From positions 3,906,001 through 3,970,000 of the forward strand of contig JAXRKN010000039.1 in the NCBI GenBank assembly GCA_038502055.1: a stretch of 64,000 nt of DNA, given 5' to 3'. The stretch's first letter is position 1; each line of letters starts with the position of its first letter. A program made the position numbers and the translations under genes. This stretch comes from Tanytarsus gracilentus (taxonomy: Eukaryota; Arthropoda; Insecta; Diptera; Chironomidae). Below are positions 35,558 through 48,800 of the stretch, in pieces. The notes under the pieces are model-generated. The model was not told the DNA's origin. It searched no databases and saw only the letters and a list, made by a program, of their open reading frames with translations.

Positions 35558-37263
35558 ATGAGCGTCGCCACCAGAGCATGCAGGATATGTTTTTCGCAAG
35601 AGAATTTGCAGCCAATTTTCGAAAATCAAAATATTCAAATTGCATTGGTAAAAATTTAGTAAATAAAAATAAATAATGTTTATTTACTACAAAAGTTTAA
35701 TTTTTTTAGGATATTTTCTTATGTACGTCAGTCAAAGTAATCGAAATTGATCAGCTCAGATTTTCTGCTTTAATCTGTACATCATGCGTTAATGATTTAA
35801 ATTTTTGTAAAAACTTCCGGAAAAATGCACTAAAGACCGAGGAATATTTTCAATCGCAGCTCAAAACATCACAAGCAAGCGAAATTTTTCATCGAGATCA
35901 CTTCAACTCTGATGTTTGTGTAAAAATCGAAACATCCATAAAAAGTGAGCCAATCGAGTGCGACGTGGACCTACTACAAAATATCGATACAATCATTGAA
36001 AATTGCACAGCAGTTCATGAGACAATATTTGAAGATGTTAATCGACAGTTCAATGATTCCGACGATGGCATTGTGAGGGTTAAAAGAAAGTACAAAAAAA
36101 GAAATGTCCTCGATGATTATGACGAGGAATTTCTTTGTCAGTATTGCTCGCAAAAATTCTCATCGAAAAGTAATCTCAATCGCCATGTACGAAAGCATCA
36201 ACAGGGAAGCAAAAGAGGTCGAAAGCCTAAAAATCATTGCGATGAGCAGCTCGATGAATGTTCTTTATACTGTGACCTATGCAAGCAATTTTTTACGACT
36301 AAGAGCAGCCTTCAAAAGCACTTGAAAATCAAACATGAGTTCGTAGACGTTAACGAGCAGTATTCGTGTGACTTTTGTGGGAAGAAATTTAAAATTAAAT
36401 ACTATCTTATTCGTCACGTGAAAGTTAGACATCTCAAAATTGAGGTCGAAAAAGTTAAAGATAAAGCTAAAGTCGTTGACTCGCCAATTCCATGCGAGGT
36501 TTGCGGCAAAATCTTAAGGAATCGTGGACTATTAAAGCCTCATATGCGATCTCATCAAAAAATGACACCGGTGAGTGAAACTTTAAAGATTTTTAACCGC
36601 ATTACATATTTTTTAATTTTATTTATAGGATGATTACTTCTACTGCGATTTATGCCCGAGAAAATTCAAGACTCGAGGAGGATGCACCTGGCACATTCAG
36701 CAAAGACACATATTAAAGACGACCTTTAAGTGTCCCAAATGTCCAGCAGGTATAAACTTTAAATTAATTTGCAGTTATAAACTTATATTTTCAGTATATC
36801 GAGGCAAGTGGGAGTTGAAGTGCCATGTGAAATCCAAGCACACGACCATACGAGATTATCGATGTGAAATATGCGGAAAAGGATTTTTGGATAAGCAAAA
36901 GTTAACAATCCATACACGCATTCACACGGGTAAATAAAATCCTTAATTATAATGTGTTAATTAAAATGTAATTTTTTAGGCGAGCGTCCACATGTTTGTC
37001 ATATTTGTCCGCAAACATTCATTCATCAAACTGATCTCAGAAGACATATTTGGGGTAATTTAACATTCGCATTTAAACTGTAAACTATTAATCTTCTCAT
37101 TTTAGGTCACACTGGCGTTAGACCTTACAAATGTACAAAGGACGGCTGTGGAAAAGGCTTCATGAAGAAATCGGAACTTTTAACTCATGAAAATCGCTGT
37201 CATCCTGAAAATCAAGCAAGACCGAATGCAATGCCACCTGCTCAGTTCCAATATCAGATGTAA
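35558..37263 (+). CDS. ZAD-type C2H2 zinc-finger transcription factor
   Basis: Six exons (35558-35647, 35710-36570, 36629-36749, 36795-36929, 36980-37054, 37106-37263) join in frame to 479 residues. The N-terminal zinc-finger-associated domain has CRICF at residues 8-12 and a second pair CTSC, a dimerisation module largely restricted to arthropods. An acidic linker and a basic patch (RVKRKYKKR) follow. About nine C2H2 fingers come next, starting at FLCQYCSQKF and ending with YKCTKDGCGKGF. The last two are joined by canonical TGERPH/TGVRPYKC linkers. It is presumed a nuclear DNA-binding regulator; the target is unknown. The stop is about 170 bases before the TRUB2-like start. Confidence 0.93.
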
Positions 37264-37434
37264 AGCAATTTAGAGTGTAAAATATGTAAAGGATAGTAAG
37301 CAGTGCTTGAAAAAAATAAAGTTGCAATTTCTAAAAAATTTCCGCTACAAATTTATTCAAAAAAAATATTTTTAAAAAACTCTCTTGCCATCCCCTTCAA
37401 AGTCTTGTTTACAAATGTGATTTTAAATAATAAA

Positions 37435-38547
37435 ATGATTGCGGCAAGAAGAAATGCAGTAAGCTTAGTGAATGATGCTCAAAAGTTATGGAGTCACTTA
37501 AATGGCGTTTTGTGCATTTACAAGCCAAGTGGTTTGACAGTAAATCAAGCAAGAATGACTTTAATGTCGAATTTATGTCGAGGTAAATAAAATAAATTTT
37601 AAAGATTTAATAATTAATTTTTTTATTTTAAGATTTAAATGAGCTAAAAGTTAGGGAACCTCGCAAAAGAGTTTTTATTGAGCCTGTAAATGAAAATACA
37701 AATTATGTGGTAAAAGTCGAGCCCGAATATGCTGATAATGTCCTTGTTGTGGGCGAGAGATATCAACCGACTGACGTGACAATGAACTTTGCGAGTCATT
37801 TGGGCAAATTTTCGAGTGGTGTTATGGGTAAAAAAGAACTTAATGTTCTCCACCGACTTCAATTTTTTTTCATTTTAGTTTTCGGCATTAATCGTGGAAC
37901 AAAAACAGCGAAAAAATTAAGAGAAGCACATCCGATCCGAGTTTATCATGTGACCGGTAGATTCGGAAAATCAACAGAAAATCACTTCGGCTACTCTCCA
38001 ACAACAGCACGAGCTTCTTTCGATCACATTCACTCGGACAAAATGAATTCATTTCTTTCGTCACTGCAGGCGTCACATCAGAAGAAAATGTATGAGCTAT
38101 GCGGTGTCAATCCACAGTCGCAAGATGCTTATGAGCTGGCGAAGCAAGGCCCATTGAGACCAATCATAAGAAATGTTCCGTTAATTTACAGCATGAGATG
38201 CATTGAGTTTAGCAAACCTTATTTCACAGTTGGTAAGTCGTTAAGTGATAAATTTTTATATTTTACTAATTTATTTATTTTATATAGAAATTCACGCCTG
38301 CAACGAGACAGAAGCATATCTTGGTATTTTAATACATGAAATTGCCATTAACCTCAAGTCATTAGCACACTGCTTACAAATTCGATGCATTCGTGAGTCA
38401 TATTTTACGTTAGAGGACGCACTAGTTAAGCGACACTGGAATGTTGAGACAGCCCTAGGAAATATTAAGAGATGCAAGGAAATTATCGATAAACATCCTG
38501 AAATCTTAAAACCTGTCAGTCCAGCGCTAGAAGAGATGAATAAATAA
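37435..38547 (+). CDS. TRUB2-like mitochondrial pseudouridine synthase family protein
   Basis: Four exons (37435-37582, 37633-37827, 37879-38232, 38288-38547) join in frame to 318 residues. The N-terminus MIAARRNAVSLVNDAQKLWS is basic and amphipathic, fitting a mitochondrial presequence. GVLCIYKPSGLTVNQAR corresponds to the TruB substrate-loop start, and ASFDHI, SHQKKMYELCGVNPQSQDAYE and MRCIEF match the human TRUB2 layout. Human TRUB2 acts in mitochondrial RNA granules on mitochondrial mRNAs and 16S rRNA assembly. At the position of the catalytic aspartate (RLDxxASGVL in TruB proteins) this sequence has HLGKFSSGVM, so glycine replaces aspartate. It may therefore be a noncatalytic RNA-binding member. 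An in-frame Met at about 37303 exists if translation starts further upstream. Confidence 0.87.
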
Positions 38548-38902
38548 TTATTTGCTACTTTTTAAAAGCTTAAAATTTATTTTTTACTTTAGAGTCTAAA
38601 AAGGGAGAGCTAGAGAAATTATAAAATGGATTTTGTGTATTTCTAGCCATCATGTATATAATTATAATATAATTACATTTTTATATTAATAATTTTTCAC
38701 GCACATTTAGATCCGAATTTCCTTAGAAATTGCCTAGTGTCTAGTTTTATAATTTAAATCAAGAAAAACGTCTGTAATTCTACGTTCTAGGGGGTGTGTG
38801 TGTGTTTGTGTGGGTTTTGTTATGCACTTATCAACTTATGTTTAATCCTCAATAATAATTGTGAGTGTGTAGATTCCTTAGTAAAATTAAAATCTAGTCT
38901 TT

Positions 38903-41126
38903 CTAATGACGGTTTCTTGTCTCACGATCGCGATATCTGTCAGAATCGCGATTTCTCTCCTCATACGATCGCTTAAAGTTTTCAGAGTTGGAATCGCCTG
39001 ATGGTTCCGGAGATTTGCGCGGTCGGCTGCGACTGCCACTGAAAGTAAGAAAATTTTATTAGGTTCACAGGGTTTATTAAATAATTTAAGCATTTCGGGC
39101 AATTGCGTATAAAAATTAGGGATACCTTTCGTCACCTCCACTCACGCTCTTGCGAGAAATTTCGGTATTTCCTCTTTCACGAGATCTTGATCTTTCGCGT
39201 GTCTCTCGACTGCTATGGTAGTTTTCACTTCCATAATAGCGACTTTTAGGAAAAAAATTCAAGAGGGAAAGAACGAGTGAGGATGTGGATATGAAAGGTT
39301 AATTTTTAAGTCTAATTCAACTTACTCATCTCGTCCTCGATCTCTGTGATCGCGATGTTCACGGCTTCTAGACCTACGATATGATCTAGAATTTGATCTC
39401 TCTCGTCGTCGACGTCTCTCGCGACTCCTCGAACGCTCCGATCTATCACGACGATTGAAGCTCTTCGCCTCAATGCCTTGCAGTGTGTCCTGCAGTGACG
39501 ATATTAGAATCTTACACCGCTCATCGTTAGCAACTTTTGACTGTTTAATAAGTGAGATGGCTGTAGCGAGAGTTTCAATTGCACTCGAATATTCTCCAGC
39601 TGCTGCGTCTGAGACTGCTCGTGCGATTGCCGAACTGCTTACAGTTCTATTTCGTCCCATAATCTCTTCGAATTCCGCTTCGCTTATTGGCGGTTGTTGA
39701 GGTACAGCGGGACCCTGTTGATTCCAGTTCATCGGACGTGGACCTTGCTGATTAAAGTGTGGAGCAGGTGGTGCGCCGGAAATATTTGGCGGCATTGACT
39801 GATTGAAGAATGCTGGATTAACGTGTGGTGCTGGATTCATGGGTCCTGGAACGCGCGGCGGCATGTTTGGCGGCATATTCATGTTTTGCTGTTGATTAAA
39901 GCCACCCGGATGCATTGGTGGAGGTCCCCTTTGACCAGGGCCGCCGCCAAAACCTCTCGGTCCCATGTTCATTGGAGGTCTATTCATGCCCATCTCCATT
40001 CGCATATTCATGCCCTGATTCATAGGCGGTCTTTGATTGGGCATTCCATTCATGCCGGGTGGCGGTCTCGGCGGACCATTATTCCAATTATTTTGGAATC
40101 TTGGCGGCATATTGTTCATGGGCGGGCCATTCATTGGCGGACCATTGCCGGGCATTCTTTGCATGTTCATTGGCATATTCATTGGACCGCCTCGCATAGG
40201 TGGTCCATTCGGATTCATCATTCTCGGATTCATCATGCCTTGTGGCGGCATATTTGGATTATTCATCATGCCCATTGGCTTTTGATTTGACGGAACCGGC
40301 GGTGTCGGTCGGGTTTTTTGTTGACTCTCGAACTGATTGAGAGCCTGCTTTGTCGGTAATGTAACGACTGGAGTTTGACCGTTGAGCTCCTTCTTCGACA
40401 AATTATCCATTACTATGCGCATACTTGACTCGGAACCGAGCGTAATGACACAAAATCCCTTCGACTGTCCATTGGCGCGATTCTCAAAAAACTTCACTTC
40501 TTGGAAGTCACTTACGCCAATTGAAACAACGGCATCAGTTATGTCCTGATCAGTCGTCCACCATGTTAAGTTGCCAATGTAGAGTTGGTATCTTCGCGGA
40601 ATACTATGACTATAACTTCCATTTGTCTCAGTCTCTTGATTATGTTCAACCGATGAGTTGTTCTCGCTATTGTTTATATTATTCGCTCCTGTAGTCAGAA
40701 CGTCATCATAAAGGTCATCTTCTTGTCCATAATTCTCCTAGAAAAAAGTTAAACATAATTTAAAAATTTATTTTAAAAATTCAACTTTTATCTCAATTTT
40801 TCTTGATATAAAAATATACAAGGGAAAGAAGATGCCGAAAATTGCTCACAATCCAGTTATCGAGCGAAAAATTTTTATCAAACCAATTTTTACAGTTATT
40901 TGCAGGTTAAGTTTTATGCCTTCAAAACTAGACATAAATTGATATCTAATGACTCTATGATGTTTTTTAACACTCAATAAGTGCCCATGACTCAAAACTT
41001 TTGTTTATTTTTCAAGAAAACCACCCGAAAAATGCTTTAAAAATTTCATCTTACATTATTAAATTCTTTTTGTTCATCGTTCTGAAAATCTTCGTAGAGA
41101 AGATCACTGTCGACATTTTCTCCCAT
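38903..41126 (-). CDS. Cpsf6: Cleavage and polyadenylation specificity factor 6 (CFIm68)
   Basis: Four coding exons on the minus strand (41126-41055, 40737-39326, 39242-39126, 39038-38903) join in frame to 578 residues. The RRM has RNP2 LYIGNLTWWTTD and RNP1 KGFCVITL, both diagnostic for the CPSF6/7 family; this RRM binds CFIm25. A long Pro/Gly/Met/Asn-rich central region follows. A conserved helical block ISEAEFEEIMGRNRTVSSSA comes next, and then a C-terminal RS domain rich in RS, RD and RE dipeptides. The protein is a subunit of cleavage factor Im, selecting UGUA-containing poly(A) sites in the nucleus. It is convergent with the TRUB2-like gene, the stops being about 350 bases apart. Confidence 0.96.
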
Positions 41127-42139
41127 TTTCAGTTCTTTTTCTCCACTTTTAGCTTATGATTTTCCTTTAGTTGAGCTTATTTTTACAACAATTTTCAATT
41201 ATTTTTATTTTTTTTCGCGAGCATCAAAAAATATTGAGAACAAGAAGATGCGACGAGAGACGCGAAAAAACTGGTGTGTAGACTTTAGTTTGAAAACTGA
41301 AAAGCCGTTAAATGATTTTTTGCTCATGATTTTAAAAATTATTCATTTTTGTGTGAATGTTTGTTTTAAAATTCTTTGATATTTTTAAATTGTTAAATTA
41401 AGTGTGTTCACGCATTATAAAATTTATTTTGTGTTTTGAAAAATTTAAATATTACTCGATGAAAGAAATTAACGGATAGAAAACATTTGAAAAGAGGGCT
41501 CGCAATTGTGGATTTAAATTTAATTTAAATTTTAAATATTTGAGGTTAAATTTAAAAACGACTTTAAGATTATTTAAATTTTAACAGAATTTCAACACGT
41601 GCTGATATTTAAAAAAATTTATTTTAGAAAATAAAAAATTATTTCACTATCCCAAGCCTCTATACCCACTCAAAAACACCAAATGATGCAAAAACATTAA
41701 GCTGGAAAAATAAATTTAAACATTTTCACTTTAAATTAGATCGTAAAGTTTATTGCATTTATTAGATTAGTTTTCTCGCAACTGTCCAGTGATAAGTGAT
41801 AACAATTGACCTCATTGTCCGATGATTCAGTCAGCAAAAGTGAATATTTTGCAATTATGAAAATCTCTTGTGCAAATTAAGGTATATCCGCTTGATTTTT
41901 ATACCATTAATGAATCATCGAAATGTGTGCGTGAAAATTCACCTGAAACACTCGAACTCATTTTCATTGAAAAATTGAGAGTATCATTATACAATTGCCT
42001 TAATTGTTTTGCACTAAATTTATGAGTCTTCATCTATTGTTTCTCTTTTTTTTCATCTCCTCCTTCGCTGCTGTTGTGTATTTTAGCTCTTTTCGAATCT
42101 CTTTTTCATACCGCAATAACGCAAAAAAACTACTAAGCG

Positions 42140-43218
42140 ATGAGATCAAGTCGTTCATTCTCATTTAAATGTGCAATGCATGAACGAGATCGTGAAGTTT
42201 ACTCAATCAACGACTTTCATGTCGTAACGAAGGAAAAGCCTTTCTTTAAAAAGTAAGTTAAAGTTATTAATTATTTTTGTATGATTTAAAACATACTAAA
42301 ATTTTTCAGAATGGTCGAGTGCATTGCAATTAAAGTCCTTCCACATCATCGAGATAAAAAATATTATGCAGACACATTCAACTGCTGGCCACCACCATAC
42401 TTCATAATGCTCGTATCGACCATCGAAGTCATCTGCTTTATTTATCACCTCATCACAAATCACACAAAATGCAGCGTTCCAATTGATTCAATTTTCATTT
42501 ATCGACCGGACAAGAAACACGAAATTTGGAGATTTTTACTCTACATGCTGCTGCATGCGGGCTGGTTTCATCTCACATTTAATTTAATTGTGCAAATTCT
42601 CATCGGAATTCCACTGGAAATGGTGCATGGATCGGGGCGGATTGCTTGCATTTATTTATCAGGGGTTCTTGCCGGATCACTCAATACCTCAATTTTCGAC
42701 TCGAATGCCTATCTCGTAGGAAGCAGCGGCGGTGTTTATGCACTGTTAGCCGCACATCTTGCCAATATTATGTTGAACTATAGTAACATGGAGTATGGCA
42801 TTTACAGATTGTTGGCAATTCTTTTATTTGGTGAGTGAAAACTATTTAAAAAATTTAACTTAAATATTCATATAAAATTTTAATTTCAGCATCATGCGAC
42901 GTTGGATTTGCAATTTATTCCCGCTACGAGTCCGAACCTGATAATGGTGAAAATTCTTTTCCATCAGTGTCCTTCGTCGCTCACATAACCGGTGCAATAG
43001 CTGGACTCACCATCGGTCTCATTGTTCTCAAGAACTTCGAACAAAAACTACACGAGCAGCTTTTATGGTGGATAGCTTTAGGAATTTATTTAGCATGGTT
43101 TATTTTTGCGATCGCATATAATCTTGTAAATGCAAATCCATACAACAACATATACATTAGCAATGACAGTGATTCTTCCGTAATGGTGCTACTGCCACAA
43201 GAACACCAAAACTTTTAA
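42140..43218 (+). CDS. Rhomboid-family intramembrane serine protease
   Basis: Three exons (42140-42252, 42310-42830, 42890-43218) join in frame to 320 residues. The start at 42140 is chosen because exon 1 splices in frame to a Met in exon 2; Met at 42311 is an alternative that would lose 38 residues. The GSSGGVYALLAAH motif gives the catalytic serine at about 177, and AHITGA the catalytic histidine at about 243. The HAGWFHLTFN segment before it holds conserved transmembrane-2 residues, and the WR motif of loop 1 appears as EIWRFLLYM. The sequence is very close to the Drosophila Rhomboid/Stet/Roughoid group, which cleaves EGF-receptor ligands such as Spitz in the secretory pathway. Which paralogue it is cannot be settled here. 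The gene is divergent from CPSF6, about 1 kb apart. Confidence 0.95.
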
Positions 43219-44184
43219 TAATCGAAGGGCATTTGAACTAAAAATTATTAACAACGAGACCAAAAAATAACAAAAAAACGACGGTTGAAATTTAAATGAT
43301 AACGAGAATTTTTTAGGTTGTAACTTTATGAGTTCTAAGTTTATTTTAAGCACACTTTTCACATACAAAACAAATTCCTCATAAACTCTTCAATAATCTC
43401 ATTGAAACTAATTTATTTGAACTTAATATGTAAGCTGCTGTTATCACTAACATCACATTAAATTAAATACATTCAAGGTATTTCATGCACTGATGAAGTG
43501 CTGCGCATAAAACTTTCACATATATACTCCAAAAATTATTTAAAGATGTAAAACTTTTACTCAAGCTTTTTTAGAAGCTTTTACCTCATCAAAAAAATGC
43601 ATTTGAACAATTTTAATCTGAACTTTAAAAGAATTTTTTTACATCACGACTCTTTTCCATGACGGGTTTTATCTCAATTATAATTCTTTAAGTTTATTTT
43701 TATTTTTAAGTTAAAAAAAATCTCAACGCATCACGCTCTCAAAACCACCTCGCTTTCTCTCTATCGATAGTTTTATAGATTAATTAAAATAATTTAAATT
43801 TGTCTTTGTAAAAAAATATTTTATGCTATTATTGAGCGTAAAAAATTATTAATATTTATATGAATATGTTAAATATAATTTCCTTAGACTCGACTGCTGA
43901 AAAAGAAAGAAATTTTATGAGGTTGAAAAATAATTTAAAAAAATTAAATATCTTCAAGTTCAACTTCATAAAATTGAAATTTCAATCCCAAATAATTTTT
44001 TTTAGTAAAATTAATGACTAAAGCCTTAAAATCTGTGAAACAAATGAAAACAATAATTTCCAATCGGTCTCAATCCTCAAATAATTGAAAAACTCAAAAA
44101 AAATTTACTTTATAAAATTAAATGTCTTAATTTTATTTTTAATATAAAATTTAAAAAAATCACAATCAAATAAAAAAAGATCTT
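43219..44184. other. Convergent intergenic region
   Basis: AT-rich DNA between the rhomboid and MFS stop codons, presumably containing both 3' untranslated regions. Nothing further is recognised. Confidence 0.6.
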
Positions 44185-45825
44185 TTAAAAATAATTTTTA
44201 TCTGCAGTTCTTCCACTCATTTGTTGCATTGAAATTGTGTCAGGTACGAAACTTCGGTTATCAAAACCATTCTGCACTGGATGTACATTAGCGTCAGTGG
44301 GTCTTGAAGTTGTTTCAGCTTCTTGCTTGACTGGTTTACCCTCCATCCAGTACATCGTGATAAAGAACAAAATTGAGCTTACGAGATAAAAACCGGCGTA
44401 GAAAATTGAGATTGATTCACGGTAACCAATGTGCTTGGCGAGTGGATCGACAAGAATCGGCAAATTACCACCGATATTATTTATCACAAACATGAAAACA
44501 CCCACGACACTCGATCTCACTTCTAACGGCACAATTTCAACGATAACCGCAAAAACTATTCCAAACCACATTTCAGCGAAGAAATAGGATGAAGCTAAGC
44601 TGATCATCGCCCAAAACGGTTCGAAATAGATCGAGCCGAAAGCTCCAGGCGTGCTGATGAGTTGTGACAGCGCAAGGACAAGCACACGCGATCTCACGCC
44701 CATTTTTTTAACGATTTTATCAGACACAACGCCTCCAACGACAACTCCGATCGAGCCAATTCCAATTGTGACCGCAAAGAGCCACCAACCAAGATCGACT
44801 TCGGGAAAATATGTGTTGTAGTAAAGATCGGCATTGTATGCGAACGTCATGCCACCACAGTGTCTAATACTCGCTGCTATCATCAACATAACGACATTCG
44901 GCTGCATGAGAACTTTCATGAGTGAAACTTTCTTTTTCGTAACTCCTGGTGCGTTGCCATTGTGTCCGATGACCTTTCTTTCTGGCTCATTGAGTGTCAG
45001 ACCAATAATGACGGCTATAATTAAGGCGATTACTCCGGTTGAGTAGTAACAGAAACGCCATGAGAGATCAAAAACGTTGAGTTTTGTTAAGTAGCGACCG
45101 ACTGGAAAAGCAATTCCGTATCCTCCTGTAAAATTTATTTAAGACAATTTTTAAATTTTAATTAAATTATGTTAAGCTCACCATAAACACCCCAGTTGAA
45201 AATTGCCATCACCAAAGCTCTTTTATTTTCCGGAAAAATGTCGCTCATAATTCCAGTCGCTAATGGATTGCAGCCACTCTCACCAGCAGCCATGACCATT
45301 CTCAGCAATATTAGCTGCCAATAATTTTGAACTGATCCTTGAAGGACGATGGCAACACCGAACACTAGAGTGCATACGAAAAGCATTCTCGATCGATTAT
45401 ATTTGTCAGCAGCAATTCCGAGCACAACCCCGACGATAGTAAACACCAGAATGAAAACGGGACCTGCTAAAATTTGGTACTCGAATCCTAATCCATTATA
45501 ATCCCATTCGCAATAGACAGAACCATTGATGCTGGTGCTGTGACATGTCTGCTGATTACTGAAAAAGTTTTAAAATTAAATTTAATTCTAATCAATACAT
45601 TTTCACTTACGTAATTTCCTCACATTGTGTCGGCATTTCATTCTTCTCGATAGATGTGTCATTCAATTGACAGGCATGATCGCCATAACTGATATCACGA
45701 GCGGTAGCTCGACTTGTCACGCCAATCAAATAGTGACCGAGTTCACCGACGATGTAACAAATTGTGAGAATTCCTAGGATGTAGGCATTCTTGAGCGCTC
45801 CAAACTTATCTTTCGGCACGAGCAT
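44185..45825 (-). CDS. Major facilitator superfamily transporter, Spinster-like
   Basis: Three minus-strand exons (45825-45611, 45558-45182, 45125-44185) join in frame to 510 residues, the usual length for a 12-span MFS carrier. The loop between spans 2 and 3 has GIAADKYNRSRML, a variant of the MFS GxxxDRxxRR motif. RMVMAAGESGCNPLATGIMSDIFP is characteristic of the Spinster/organic-anion branch. A Cys-rich extracellular loop lies between spans 1 and 2 (CQLNDTS...CEE...CHS...CEW). The C-terminal cytoplasmic tail is hydrophilic. Spinster relatives export lysophospholipids or sphingosine-1-phosphate; the substrate here is unknown. The MFS assignment is strong; the subfamily is inference. Confidence 0.88.
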
Positions 45826-48800
45826 CTTTCAACGACTGAGGAAGATCAAAAAAGAAATTTGCCACTTTTACTTTTGTCAAAAAAGGTGTTAATTAAAATT
45901 AAAAAGCGTTTAAGATCACGAGTGAAAAAAATTTCGCTATGATAATTGGCGGTTGTAAAAATTATGCAATAACAAGTGATGAATGATTGAAGGTTGTTGA
46001 CTTGAAATAAAGTGCAAGCATCCCACACACTCTCATTTTCAAGTATGGAGAATGGATGAGATCCGTAAATAAATAATTTAAATAATTTTTTCTTATTGTG
46101 ATTTAAGTTTAAATTCTTAAATTTTCAGTTACAAAATTTTATAAAATCTTCAATTAATTTTTATTTCTTTAATATTGAATATTTTATAAACATATCAATT
46201 TCTTAATTTATTTGCCGCAGATTCTTCAATTAGCTTTTCTTCTCTGATTGTGATTGAAGTCAATTTAAAGTTTCTGTTAATTAAGAAAATAAATAAATTT
46301 GCAGTCAACTAAGAATTTTTTTTAAAAACATATCTTGTCATAAAACTGAACACTTTTAATCAAATCCCAAATGTAAAATTAAATTTTTCTCTACATAATT
46401 CTATAAAATATTCTAAAAGACACCGCAGTACTCTAATTAACAAAAATATTTTTACCACGTGTCTTTTGTTTTCTGCGTTTTTAAAAAATTTCATGCAAAA
46501 ATCGAGTGACTAAATACGAGAAATTGTAAAACCTTAAAATCAAGCAATTTTTCATACTAATATCGAAAAGTTTTATGCATAAAATTCAGCTGACTGCTTC
46601 TAGTCACATATCACGGAACTGAAAAAAGCTCGTTCAAATTTTATCTGCTTTGAAAAATTTATTTCACTGATTCTCGCCTGTATTTCTCAAGTTCCTACAT
46701 GTTTTCGATATAGAAATGATCTATAAAGTTATGAAAATAATATATAATAGAAAAAGTCACTTAGCAACTCGAATGTAAATAATGCACAGGTGTCTAGTTT
46801 AAAATTAGACTCTACGGAGCTCAATGCAGTGTGTTTGCATTCTTTTTAATTATTTTAATTCTACATTTATTATTTTTTTCACTTAACTAAGTTTTGCCAT
46901 TGACGTTACACATCTGTCGTTGTACTTGATGGACTTATCCATCGTAAGTATTAAATGTTAAGGCTAACTGGATAATCTTTACGATGATTTGCATTTTTAA
47001 AATTTACTCATATTTTAGAGCATTAATTTTAGAATTAAAATTAATTTATTTCTTTTTGCATACATTTTTAAATCGCGTCTGTTAATTATCAAAACGATGC
47101 TATCGATGTCAAGCACCATCAGAATCAATTAAGCATTACGCAAATCGAAATCATTGACAACAGAATAAATTATTTTTATTTTATGGTGTTTTAATTATCT
47201 GACAATAACTTTGAGATATGAATTATTAATAAATAATTATTTAATCTTGATCCGAATTAATGCAATGCAAATTAAGTCACAGATGTGATTTTTCTCTCTT
47301 TCATAGACAATCGATAGAAAATTGCATAAATTAATTCTCGCAGTATTTATTAAAAAATTGCATGTTGACTTTATGATTAGACGATGCTTTGTATGGACAT
47401 ATTTTAATGAAGTGAGCTTAAACTTCGCGTGTGATTCATAATGAGATAATTTCAAGAATTTTTATCTCGCGTCCTTCATTAAGGTTCTTTTAATTCAATG
47501 AAAATATCGATTACATTTTTCCTCATATTTCACAACAAAAAATTTATTTAATGAGAATATTAAGAATTTGATATTTTTTCAGGTTTCTAACGCTTTGAGG
47601 TTCATTCACAATTTTTATTTTCGTGCTACCGAAAGCGTTCAAATCTTTTTTAAAAACTGGAATGAAATTTTGTGTTTTCAACATGATCATTCAGATTGTA
47701 ACTGACCTAGTCGAACTAAAAATTTGTTATCACTTATGTGAGCATTACCAAAAAATATTATAAAAAAATTTTTGTGTGTAAAATTAAATTTAAATTTTCT
47801 ATTTTTCCATCTTTCAGTTTTAATTTACAGTAAAACTTGAAACGATCATTTAACCGCTGTATGCTACATGCATTATTTTTTGCTAATGATTTCTCATAAA
47901 TGCAAATTCTCATTTATTCAATTTCAGCGTTCACCAAAGTCAAGAATTTGACCTAATTGAGTGTCACACCGAGAGAATACTTTATGCTTTATCGTGAGCC
48001 GTTTCCTACCTTAAGCTTAAATTCATTTGGCTATATTTTATATTTTGCTCTCTCGCGCATTGTCTTTTTTTTCTAATGCTTCGACAATTTAACAAATCAA
48101 TTGGAAAATCAAGAATTTGTTAAGGTCAAATTAAGTTGCAGGATTTTAAGTGACGAAGCAAAAAATTGGCGAGTTTTTATTCTAATGTTAAATAATTAAC
48201 ACTGCGTCAGGTGGGATTTGATGGAAACTTGATCGGGCAACAGGTTTGTGAGGGTTGTGAATAATTTTTTTATGTAAATTAAAATTAGTCGACAAAACTA
48301 AGTCAATTTATTATGTGTGAGTTTTATGATCATGAACAGTGTTTGAATTAATGAACATCCCTTATAAAATTTTAATTCTTGCCTTGTAATTTTTGTTGTT
48401 CAATGTTCAAAGTTTAATATTTATTGTGTTTTAATTTCAACTCATTTTTCGTTCACTTTTTTCATCAAACCAATCCTTAAAAAATTCAATAAATCTTTTT
48501 TATGTGTTTCTGATTTTTTTTAATTAGATGAATAAAATTCATATTTAACGCCTCGAGGTGATCGCACTGAGAGAATTTAATTCAGAACAGTTATGTTTCT
48601 ATAAATCTCTTGAAATCCTTGACTTTTTCCGTGCCAGTTGATGATTAATTGAGATTAAATAAATGTGTCACTATCGGGAATTCCTGTTTAAGAAGTCAGG
48701 AAATTTTTAAATAGTTCTTTAATGTGTGAATTGTCGCACACTTCTGACTTTAAATATATTATTCAGCCACTTAATCTGACAGTTTTAATCTTATGCTCAA

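Noticed and set aside
39823..40290. Plus-strand frames rich in His/Ile/Gly over the CPSF6 gene
   Set aside because: Antisense shadow of the Pro/Gly/Met-rich region of CPSF6.
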